Origin: a virus
Strand: one strand, 5' to 3'
Length of the DNA: 64,000 bases
IMG/VR virus record: IMGVR_UViG_3300037054_000044
Location: 21,206-85,205 of that record
Each line of letters opens with the position of its first letter. Position 1 is the stretch's first letter. Below, piece by piece: positions 10,401-16,819 of the stretch. The notes beneath the pieces were generated by a model. It saw only the letters and a program-made list of their open reading frames with translations, did no database searches and was not told where the DNA came from. The position numbers and the translations under genes are program-made.

Positions 10401-10739
10401 GCAGACTACAAAGCCTTAAAAGACAAGGCAATGGTCATCCAGATGATGATGCAGAACGGCAAGATGGGTAGAGGTGGAATGCAGGCATTTGATTCCATCG
10501 TTAACCAACTGCCTGGAGGTTCAACTCCAGACAGCGCCACAGCCGCTCGTCAAATGGGAGCACTGCAGAACACAGTCAAGGGACTGATGGGTAAATACCC
10601 AGAAAAGTACGCTGACTACACCAAGGCTAAGCCGTATGAAGCCAAGGAGCAGGGTGCTGCCCCCAAGCAGGGTGACAAGCATCAATACGCTGGTGCCAAC
10701 TATACGTTTGACGGTAAACAGTGGGTGCAGCAAAAGTAG
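7482..10739 (+). CDS. Large repetitive virion protein, possible internal/ejection protein
   Basis: The 1,085-residue protein has at least five copies of a motif like PVYDNGGxV (around residues 83, 164, 237, 256 and 345). Two of them continue into a longer repeat, NDGQHQxAILxxGERVL, and there is a separate duplicated LPRGYEDAxPV. The middle is Pro/Ala/Lys/Glu-rich and probably extended; the last 500 residues look alpha-helical and highly charged. GGAGAG lies before the ATG. I infer an internal or ejected virion protein from size, context and composition. The C-terminus abuts the leader RNA of the next endonuclease. Confidence 0.75.
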   Translation: MADTLTKLGDKVKDYWGKIKSLPPDEGEAQAIKEKQANVDAVTAKPTPEPEHTGSEPMPQGNYGSRPGEKRLDWAMKPEAPVYDNGGDVAMSGFKKMAPSLDEEDPHLKEEQIPQYTHGNDPARAKPQPKDFNGGSVGGVQDTALATPMYAPGQAPAMAAPIMDNGGDVKNINDGQHQVAILQTGERVLDRDEAARYRQMHGSKMPTMHESMDVNTGKPSSSLPELTPAIKPTPTAPLYDQGGIVGGSNLRKLGAPVYDNGGEVKTQPSYEERIAPYQLPRGYEDAKPVHDTLQLPRGYEDAQPVSRYGEAQAVANRPRIGMPKISMEEDHSTEKRSTLPVYDDGGSVDVNDGQHQAAILKDGERVLTPEENAQYKAEHPEKGAPADFGGRVIPNPKGIKPMDSDAPHAPTPMTYPGGAKMNIDNAPLDDKESEKTFPTVMPTEASAKSPARPYAEVEAEQKKAAEAKVNGDQGAQVAPAPTQESVPEQLPTATHEERVAIKHDEQEAMGKGIQGLTQLGMSKIHAKQLGINEEPSTEGVTAPKEFARPEQGGFPKMGEATPEAAAPAAPAAGAPAAPTTTSERSPDFKAKLAQLNQDHANALAERTPEGKVRADYIQEQINDLHKNNPWGTAGNRPGALGRLGHIASKFGNLAGDVFAPATMELIPGTDLNKRVQEAGLQKQTQADVQEATAREAEENKAGKVAPQDTYKEATQGGITDPAHPELGPQQAYVDEKDPSKIHFAGPMPPKAGAEKDQPANVDQQKDYQQRIANSGLTGQALQTYGTVPKGATTAELDKRFDEATKLRGMNQKDQETAIQNQARKDAADEKQFEHEQARADKLENQHFSYVDEKGQTQITTGDKVKELPEGTQTIPIKDVANLVGEARSMNAVQENMNVLHKDIEEHPEVFDNAAARTIVQTTTKEMNRASIGLLVAGTGMNLPIPEGFNNMIDTALQNNALDAKTAKSVKNYIADYKALKDKAMVIQMMMQNGKMGRGGMQAFDSIVNQLPGGSTPDSATAARQMGALQNTVKGLMGKYPEKYADYTKAKPYEAKEQGAAPKQGDKHQYAGANYTFDGKQWVQQK

Positions 10740-10746
10740 AAGAAAT

Positions 10747-10822
10747 CTCAGGGCCTCGAACCCTGGGCTAGAGTCGGGAGGTGCCAGTTACACCTCCCTT
10801 CTCGACCTTAACTGGAGGAGCA
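10747..10822 (+). promoter_or_regulatory. Pseudoknot leader, copy 2
   Basis: Seven bases after the preceding stop comes hairpin A (10747-10753 with 10761-10767, 7 bp). Hairpin B follows: GGGAGGTG/CACCTCCC (10776-10783 with 10791-10798). Its 7-base loop CCAGTTA (10784-10790) is a perfect complement of TAACTGG (10809-10815), which runs into the GGAGG site (10814-10818). Folding would hide the ribosome site of the GIY-YIG gene. Confidence 0.75.
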
Positions 10823-11455
10823 ATGTATTACACGTATTTGTGGTTAAGAGAAGACAGCACTCCGTACTATGTTGGAAAAGGTTCAAAGAATAGAGCCTAC
10901 ATTAGTTTTTCGCATGGTGTTCATAAGCCTACAGATAAAAGTAGAATCATCATCTATCCAGCAGAGTCTGAAACCAATGCGTTTGAAACAGAGATAGCGC
11001 TAATTTGGTATTATGGAAGAAAAGATTTAGGGTTAGGCTGCTTAAGAAACCTAACAGATGGTGGAGAAAATCCTCCTAAGATGTATGGCAAAAGGTCCAA
11101 AGAAACTTGCAGAAGGATCAGTGAAGCCCTTAAGGGCGGAGTAAGAACAGAAGAGCATCGTAAAAAGATAAGTGATACTCTTAAAGCCTATACCATACCA
11201 GAGTCGGTGCGCATTAAAATGGTTACTGCACTTAGGCTAAAACTGGTAGGCAAAAAGCACCCCATATCTGAAGAAACTAGAAAAAAGATAAGTATGTCCC
11301 TTACAGGAAAACCAGGGCACAAGTCAACAGAAGAAACAAATCAAAAGATACGTTTAAAAGCTACAGGAAGAAAGCATTCGGCTGAGACTCGCTTAAAAAT
11401 GAGTATATCAGCAAAGAACAGAGGAAAAAATGGCAGACACACAGGTAGCACCTGA
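10823..11455 (+). CDS. GIY-YIG homing endonuclease with NUMOD3 repeats
   Basis: The 210-residue protein begins MYYTYLWLRE and PYYVGKG, the GIY-YIG core, with ETEIALIWYYGR carrying the conserved Glu. At least three NUMOD3-type DNA-binding repeats follow (TCRRISEALKG, HRKKISDTLK, ETRKKISMSL). GGAGG lies 5 bases before the ATG at 10823; an in-frame GTG at 10781 is rejected because it lies in the leader stem. The last 26 bases overlap the start of the next structural gene. Confidence 0.92.
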   Translation: MYYTYLWLREDSTPYYVGKGSKNRAYISFSHGVHKPTDKSRIIIYPAESETNAFETEIALIWYYGRKDLGLGCLRNLTDGGENPPKMYGKRSKETCRRISEALKGGVRTEEHRKKISDTLKAYTIPESVRIKMVTALRLKLVGKKHPISEETRKKISMSLTGKPGHKSTEETNQKIRLKATGRKHSAETRLKMSISAKNRGKNGRHTGST

Positions 11456-13898
11456 TCAGCAACAGGCACCCGACACATTACCTGCTGACTTTTTCCAAAC
11501 CAAAGGTACAGCCACAAGTGCGCCTGATACGCTCCCAGCAGATTTCAAGTTCAAAGAAACTCCTGAGGAAAAACCCCAGCCATCTGTTATGCACAATGTT
11601 GGGGAGTATGGAAAAGGCTTAGCACACTCCGTGGGACTTCCTGAGTCTATGCAAGAGGCAGAAGAAGGAACCAAAGCGGCTACTGAAGTAACTCCCATGA
11701 ACGCTATCCGCGCAGTAGGCGGCCCTGCCGTGAGCGCAGGAGAGCAAGTTTACAATGCTGGCAAGGGATACCTGAAAGGTTTGTGGAACACAGGAAAAGA
11801 AGCCTACGAAGCAGGGCAGAATATTGCCAAGGGTGGTCCTGTACTTCAGAACATAGCAAAACCAGCTTCTGAGTATCTGAATACCAATGTAGGAGCAGTT
11901 CCGTTCATCGGACAACCTACCGTAGAAGCAGGCAAGGATATCGCCGCAGGAACCAAAGATATTGTAGGAATGACACCACGAGCCGCAGGTGAACTGACTG
12001 GAGCAATTGGTCAGGTTGCGTTGCCTGAAGTGCTAGACAGAGTGCATCCTGAGCAAACCATGGACTTCCACAATAAAGCCGTGGAAACTGCACAGAAGAA
12101 ACTAGACACCGCCAAAAAGGCGGCTCTACCGTATGCGGACTCTGTGGATAAAGGTGTGCAGCCTCCCGCTAAAATTCAGAAGCCAATTGACAAGGCACAG
12201 ACCGAGTTGAATGAGGCCATTTACCACCGTGATACGCATAGGGATGCGATGGATGCACGGCGTACACACGTCACCAATCCCAAAGCCCCTGCTGCTGCCC
12301 CTGAGGTGCCTACAGAGCAGATTGAAGCAATGCCGCGCCCTGGTGCTCCTAAGCCAGCCGCTGCACCCGAGAACGTCAAAGTCCCAGGACAGGTTCAGCC
12401 AGAGGTAGTGCCACAGCCTCTGCTTGAACAGCCGCGCACTCCTATAGGACGCATGCAGCTTCCCGATGAGCAAGGCACAATGGGCAAGCCACGGCAACTC
12501 ACCGCAGGTGCCAATCCTCCCACAGGCTCATCGAACCTAGAGGATGTAGTAAAGGCTACGGAAGAGAAAGAAAAGCCGGGAATGCCACAGATGAGGTTGC
12601 CTGAAGAGGCACCGAAGTCGGGAATGCCACAGATGACGGATGAGGCCGCGCTGCGAGCATTGGAAGCTAAAGAAGGAAAGGTTGTAACGAATCCTAAGAA
12701 GTTAGTAGGCGAGCAACTGAAGGAAGCGTTGAAGCCGGGAGAAGCAGCTAAGCCTGTTGCCGAGAAGGCACCAGCAGTTGCTGAGAAGCCTGCTGAGCCG
12801 CCCGTTGCCAAGGCCGAGGAAAAGCCTGTTCTTCCCAAGGAAGAGCCCACTGGCTATACTCCCAAAGCAGAAGAAGTTGTAAAAGCTGGAGAAGAAGGCC
12901 GCACACCTGCAAAGAGTGCAGCAGAGTATCACCCTGCCGTGCAGCAGAAGGTCAACGAACTGTCCGATGAGAAACTTCGTACGCTCGCAAAGGCGCACGG
13001 CTTGAATCCTGACGAGTATGATTTCAATGCACGTGACGAAGGCCGTCATCGCACTGAGCGTGACCGATTAGCGCGGGAAGTTACCGAACAGATGGGCGAT
13101 GACGAAAAGATCAACCTAGGCCGTGCAGCAGAGAAGGCGGATAAGGAAGGTCTATTCCAAGGCGCAGATACGTCTTCCAAAGGGCGTGCAGCACGTGCGG
13201 AGAAGATGTTCCCACGTCTACGCGGTCCCGTTGATGAGCACGGTAATCCTAAGATTGGCGGTGGGTCACAAGCTGCCACAGCTACTGCCAAGGAAAAGTA
13301 CGCAGGAGAAGAACGGCGTACTGCTGAACGTAAGGCACCGCTTAATTCTAAGGAAACGGAAGAGGCTATAAAAAGCCGTAAACCATTCACCAACCCATTC
13401 GACGAAACCGAGGGTGCTTCCAAAACTATAGCCAAGGACAAGAACATGCCCGTCCACCCGGCTGAGGAAGCCAAGGCAGTAACTAAGGCTGATAACTACC
13501 ATGGTGAGCCCATGTCCTATGAGCACCACCCCATGGGAGAAGAAGGTAGCAATCAGCAACATCACGTCACAACCAAGGATACAAACGGTCGTAAGATTGG
13601 AGAACTAGTAGCACAGGACACAAAGTCCGGTGTAGCTACTGTGCGCTCCAACCAAATTTACGATAAAGAGTTGCAAGGCAAAGGCCGGGGTGTTGACCAA
13701 ATTACTCACTTCCTGAACAACGTAGGGAAAGACATCCACACTGTGCATAGCGACATCAGCACATCTGACCAAGCGAGGGGAGCATGGGATAAACTTGAGA
13801 AAGCATATCCTGAGTCCGTGACTAAGAAGACGTACAAAGATGGCCAAACTCGCTACACCGTGGATATGGAAAAGTACCAAGAAGAACTAAAGAAATAA
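11430..13898 (+). CDS. Large virion protein with a GNAT-like C-terminal segment
   Basis: The 822-residue protein starts with a duplicated APDTLPADF element, then a Gly/Ala-rich region of amphipathic helices, a long Pro/Glu/Lys-rich extended middle, and a compact C-terminal domain of about 130 residues. That last part contains KELQGKGRGVDQITHFL, which resembles the acetyl-CoA pyrophosphate loop of GNAT acetyltransferases, followed by a segment ending in DQARGAWDKLEK, also GNAT-like. It is probably an internal or ejected virion protein. The acetyltransferase idea is tentative. The start overlaps the upstream endonuclease gene. Confidence 0.75.
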   Translation: MADTQVAPDQQQAPDTLPADFFQTKGTATSAPDTLPADFKFKETPEEKPQPSVMHNVGEYGKGLAHSVGLPESMQEAEEGTKAATEVTPMNAIRAVGGPAVSAGEQVYNAGKGYLKGLWNTGKEAYEAGQNIAKGGPVLQNIAKPASEYLNTNVGAVPFIGQPTVEAGKDIAAGTKDIVGMTPRAAGELTGAIGQVALPEVLDRVHPEQTMDFHNKAVETAQKKLDTAKKAALPYADSVDKGVQPPAKIQKPIDKAQTELNEAIYHRDTHRDAMDARRTHVTNPKAPAAAPEVPTEQIEAMPRPGAPKPAAAPENVKVPGQVQPEVVPQPLLEQPRTPIGRMQLPDEQGTMGKPRQLTAGANPPTGSSNLEDVVKATEEKEKPGMPQMRLPEEAPKSGMPQMTDEAALRALEAKEGKVVTNPKKLVGEQLKEALKPGEAAKPVAEKAPAVAEKPAEPPVAKAEEKPVLPKEEPTGYTPKAEEVVKAGEEGRTPAKSAAEYHPAVQQKVNELSDEKLRTLAKAHGLNPDEYDFNARDEGRHRTERDRLAREVTEQMGDDEKINLGRAAEKADKEGLFQGADTSSKGRAARAEKMFPRLRGPVDEHGNPKIGGGSQAATATAKEKYAGEERRTAERKAPLNSKETEEAIKSRKPFTNPFDETEGASKTIAKDKNMPVHPAEEAKAVTKADNYHGEPMSYEHHPMGEEGSNQQHHVTTKDTNGRKIGELVAQDTKSGVATVRSNQIYDKELQGKGRGVDQITHFLNNVGKDIHTVHSDISTSDQARGAWDKLEKAYPESVTKKTYKDGQTRYTVDMEKYQEELKK

Positions 13899-13904
13899 CA
13901 GAAT

Positions 13905-13980
13905 CTCAGGGGTTGCTCCCTGAGCCAGTGCTGGGCGGTGCTCGTTACACCGCTCAGTGCAACCTTAACGAGGGGGAATT
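13905..13980 (+). promoter_or_regulatory. Pseudoknot leader, copy 3
   Basis: Hairpin A pairs CTCAGGG with CCCTGAG (13905-13911, 13918-13924). Hairpin B has 13 pairs including three G-U (13928-13940 with 13948-13960). Its 7-base loop CTCGTTA (13941-13947) is a perfect complement of TAACGAG (13966-13972), which merges into the GAGGGGG ribosome site before the ATG at 13981. Compared with copy 2, loop and partner have both changed and still pair. Confidence 0.75.
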
Positions 13981-14526
13981 ATGTACAAGAACCCAGAAGA
14001 TAGTAAAGCTAACAACGCAAAGTGGAGAAAGTCTCACAGGGAAGAGGACTTGGCTAGGAAGAGAAAATGGTACCTAAAGAACCGTATTTACTTATTACAG
14101 CAAGCGCACCTTTGGAGAATCAACAATAGAGAAACTTCCCGTGAAAGCAATAGAAAATGGAAGAAGAACAACCCAGAGATAGTACTAAGAGAAGGACGGG
14201 AGTGGAGAAAAAACAATCCAGACAAGGTAAAAGTGAACGACCACAGGCGCTTGGCTCTTAAAGCAGGCAACGGAGGTTCTTTTACCGCTGCTGAGTGGAA
14301 CTCTTTGTGTAAGCACTATAGGCATCACTGTCTGTGCTGCAACAAGAAAAGAAAACTGACAGCAGATCATGTTGTCCCTTTGTCCAAGGGAGGCACAAGT
14401 AATATAGAAAATATTCAACCCTTATGCGGCCCTTGTAATTCAAGGAAGGGAACAAAAACAATAGACTACCGCAAACAAAATCCTGAAAGTCCTGCCATTA
14501 CGCAGGGGAATGCGAGTACATTTTGA
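13981..14526 (+). CDS. HNH homing endonuclease
   Basis: The 181-residue protein has an Arg/Lys/Asn-rich N-terminus with repeated RKWKKNNPE-like units and a C-terminal HNH domain: CLCCNKKRK, TADHVVPLSKGG and PLCGPCNSRKG. It is clearly related to the protein at 5111-5710. The gene follows its pseudoknot leader directly and its stop codon overlaps the TTG start of the next virion gene. Confidence 0.92.
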   Translation: MYKNPEDSKANNAKWRKSHREEDLARKRKWYLKNRIYLLQQAHLWRINNRETSRESNRKWKKNNPEIVLREGREWRKNNPDKVKVNDHRRLALKAGNGGSFTAAEWNSLCKHYRHHCLCCNKKRKLTADHVVPLSKGGTSNIENIQPLCGPCNSRKGTKTIDYRKQNPESPAITQGNASTF

Positions 14527-15278
14527 GCCTATACACTAAGTCACCGTTTAAACCGTCACCAACTCTGCTCGTGCAGGGCAGACCAGAATACACATTCGGA
14601 AGCTGGCTCGACAAGACAGGCCCAACTTTGGGCTATGTAATTTCAGACTCAGCGGTAACAACCACTGGAACTTTAACGTTTCGCATAGCCTCAGGAAATG
14701 TCCCAGTCGTGGGTAGCCTGATTACTGTGATTGGCACTGTCAATGGCAGTGGAAACCTGAATGTGACCAACGCACAGATTTTGTCTGCAACGACTACGAA
14801 CGCCGGAATTTCCACGGTGACTTTCACCATCACCTCCTCGACCGTAGCAGCGGGAACGCCTGACGGTGGCCAAGTATCTATACCGCAGCCTGAACTTGGG
14901 GATGTCCTATCGTCATTCCCAGCGTCATCCATTGCAGTTGCTTGCCCATCATCCCCTGGCAATCAGTCAGGCAAATCCCTTAGCGCCACTGTTAAGCTGC
15001 CAGCGCAGCAACTCGGTGTTGCGAGTACCTTGTCAGCAGTTACGGTTCTTATTCAAGGCGCGAACTTCGATGAAGATGCGCAGTATAACACCATAGGAAC
15101 TATCACTGCAGCAGGCACAGCATCGGGTGGGCCAAACGTTTATGACTGGCAATCAGGACAAGGTAACTCCGGTACACTAGCCTCAGGCGATGTTGATTTG
15201 ATCAACTTCAGGTTTTACAGACTACAAGTATCTGCGGCGACGGGCTCTGGACCTGTTGTCGGAACCATAATGTTCTAG
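14523..15278 (+). CDS. Putative virion protein, beta-rich
   Basis: A 251-residue protein rich in Thr, Ser, Gly and Val with almost no Lys, typical of beta-structured virion proteins such as decoration or tail components. The start is uncertain: the only in-frame candidate is TTG at 14523, with AGGGG 14 bases upstream, and the original start may have been displaced when the endonuclease gene entered. No motif is recognised. Confidence 0.65.
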   Translation: MSLYTKSPFKPSPTLLVQGRPEYTFGSWLDKTGPTLGYVISDSAVTTTGTLTFRIASGNVPVVGSLITVIGTVNGSGNLNVTNAQILSATTTNAGISTVTFTITSSTVAAGTPDGGQVSIPQPELGDVLSSFPASSIAVACPSSPGNQSGKSLSATVKLPAQQLGVASTLSAVTVLIQGANFDEDAQYNTIGTITAAGTASGGPNVYDWQSGQGNSGTLASGDVDLINFRFYRLQVSAATGSGPVVGTIMF

Positions 15279-15350
15279 TATCGGTAATATGCGCAATTCA
15301 TAGCAAGCGGGGTAAAAGCCCTCGCAGACATTTGAACTCAGGAGACTCAT

Positions 15351-15797
15351 ATGGAACTCAAAGAAATTGCGTTGCAGTTAGCAGAGCAATCTGCACAGTT
15401 GGAACAAGAGGGACAGGCCGCTCAGCGGACTGCTATGGAAGAAACTGCTAAGGCTCTAAAGTTAGAAGAAGAGCGAAGAGCCGCAGAGAAGAAAGCAGCG
15501 GACGTAGCCAATGCACGCGCCGAGAAGAAAGCAGCGGACAAGCGCGAGGCCGAGGCTGAGCAATTGCGTACGGAATCCGAAGCACGCCGCCGCATAGAGC
15601 AGGCAGCGGATAAGCAACGAGAAGACATTGAAAAGGCCATGTATATCAAGGAAGGCATTGCTAGGCAGATGGCTGAGATAGAGCACGCGGCGGATGTCGC
15701 TGTGCGTCAGATTGAAGATGCAAAAAATCGCATCGTAGTAGCAGAGGTCACACCAGAGCATCCGCTCAAGCGTTTCTTACAACACGCACCAGAATAA
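15351..15797 (+). CDS. Coiled-coil protein, unknown
   Basis: A 148-residue protein made almost entirely of Ala, Glu, Lys, Arg and Gln in heptad-like order (EKKAADVANARAEKKAADKRE), so one long coiled coil, followed by a short tail TPEHPLKRFLQHAPE. GGAGA precedes the ATG. In a late operon this could be a structural rod, a scaffold-like or a chaperone protein; composition alone does not decide. Confidence 0.7.
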   Translation: MELKEIALQLAEQSAQLEQEGQAAQRTAMEETAKALKLEEERRAAEKKAADVANARAEKKAADKREAEAEQLRTESEARRRIEQAADKQREDIEKAMYIKEGIARQMAEIEHAADVAVRQIEDAKNRIVVAEVTPEHPLKRFLQHAPE

Positions 15798-15806
15798 GGA
15801 GTACGC

Positions 15807-15986
15807 ATGGCAACGTTTAGCCCAGATGGAAATGAACGAAACCGTATGGTAACGCTCTGGAACCAAGGCAAAACCTTGGCGCAGATTGCTACCACGTTTG
15901 GTTGCTCTACTGCTATAGTAGATGCAACTATTAAGGCACTTTCTACAGAAGGGTGTTTTTCAGCTATAGACTACACAGGTTTGTAA
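15807..15986 (+). CDS. Small helix-turn-helix protein
   Basis: A 59-residue gene with AAGGAG before ATG 15807, starting 9 bases after the coiled-coil gene. Residues 14-40 (RMVTLWNQGKTLAQIATTFG then CSTAIVDATIKAL) match the spacing of a helix-turn-helix of the resolvase/Trp-repressor-like kind. It may be a small DNA-binding regulator within the late operon. The stop at 15984 is followed by the next pseudoknot leader. Confidence 0.65.
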   Translation: MATFSPDGNERNRMVTLWNQGKTLAQIATTFGCSTAIVDATIKALSTEGCFSAIDYTGL

Positions 15987-15991
15987 ACATC

Positions 15992-16071
15992 CCAAGGCTT
16001 AGCGGCTTTGGAGCAGAGCAGGGGAGTGTCCTCAAAGCCTCCCCGCTCGACCTACTTTGAGGAGGAACAAT
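15992..16071 (+). promoter_or_regulatory. Pseudoknot leader, copy 4
   Basis: Hairpin A pairs CCAAGGC with GCTTTGG (15992-15998, 16005-16011) around the loop TTAGCG. Hairpin B pairs GGGGAG with CTCCCC (16021-16026, 16039-16044), extended by AGC/GCT. Loop bases CCTCAAAG (16030-16037) are complementary to CTTTGAGG (16055-16062), which overlaps the GAGGAGG ribosome site of the HNH gene. Confidence 0.75.
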
Positions 16072-16794
16072 ATGCCAGCAAAAGGTTTTAGGAAAGAAAA
16101 GTGTATAAGAGGCCATCTCAGGACACCAGACAACGTACGATTAAACGGAAACTGTGTACAGTGCCAATTGCCGTTGCAGTCTCGGACTAAGAAAACCCAC
16201 TGTTTGCGTGGGCATGAAAAAACAAGCGACAACACAACTAAAAGTGGAAATTGCAGAACGTGTTCATTGGAGCACAGCAGAAGTTACTACCAAGAAAACT
16301 TAGAGTCCGAAAAAGAAAAAGCACGATTGCGACAGGCATCGCATCCAGAAGAACGCAGGGAAAGTGTTAAGAGGTTTCTTTCAACGCATCCTGGCTATGC
16401 TTTGGAATACCACAGAGCGTGGGCTAAGGCGAACCCAGATAGAAAAGCTGAGCATGCCCGTAGGACGCGCAAAAAGCACCCTGAAACAAAAAAGGCAGCC
16501 CATCACCGACGTAAAGCATGGAAGTTAGGCAACGGCGGTTCTTGGACGCCCAGAGAGTGGCTAGAACTTAAAGTGGTATATGGGCTTAAGTGCCTATGCT
16601 GTCTTCACAGCGAAGAAGCCTTGTTTGAGGTAGGTTTAAAACTGGTACCAGACCATATACAGCCTTTAGCAAAAGGCGGAAGAAATAGCATTGAAAATTT
16701 GCAACCACTTTGCCACGGCAAGGGTGGATGTAACAACAGTAAGTCTATCAGATGGATAGACTATCGTCCCGGTTTCCCGTTAGAAATTGTGTAA
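16072..16794 (+). CDS. HNH homing endonuclease
   Basis: The 240-residue protein has two Cys-containing N-terminal motifs (KCIRGHLRTPDN, HCLRGHEKTSDN) that look like a duplicated zinc-binding module, a basic linker and a C-terminal HNH domain (CLCCLHSEE, VPDHIQPLAKGG, QPLCHGKGGCNNSKS). ATG 16072 is chosen because GGAGG lies 7 bases upstream; an in-frame start at 16057 falls inside the pseudoknot. It is a free-standing insert between the HTH gene and the tail fibre. Confidence 0.92.
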   Translation: MPAKGFRKEKCIRGHLRTPDNVRLNGNCVQCQLPLQSRTKKTHCLRGHEKTSDNTTKSGNCRTCSLEHSRSYYQENLESEKEKARLRQASHPEERRESVKRFLSTHPGYALEYHRAWAKANPDRKAEHARRTRKKHPETKKAAHHRRKAWKLGNGGSWTPREWLELKVVYGLKCLCCLHSEEALFEVGLKLVPDHIQPLAKGGRNSIENLQPLCHGKGGCNNSKSIRWIDYRPGFPLEIV

Positions 16795-16819
16795 AATACA
16801 AGTTCGTTGAGGTAGCCCC

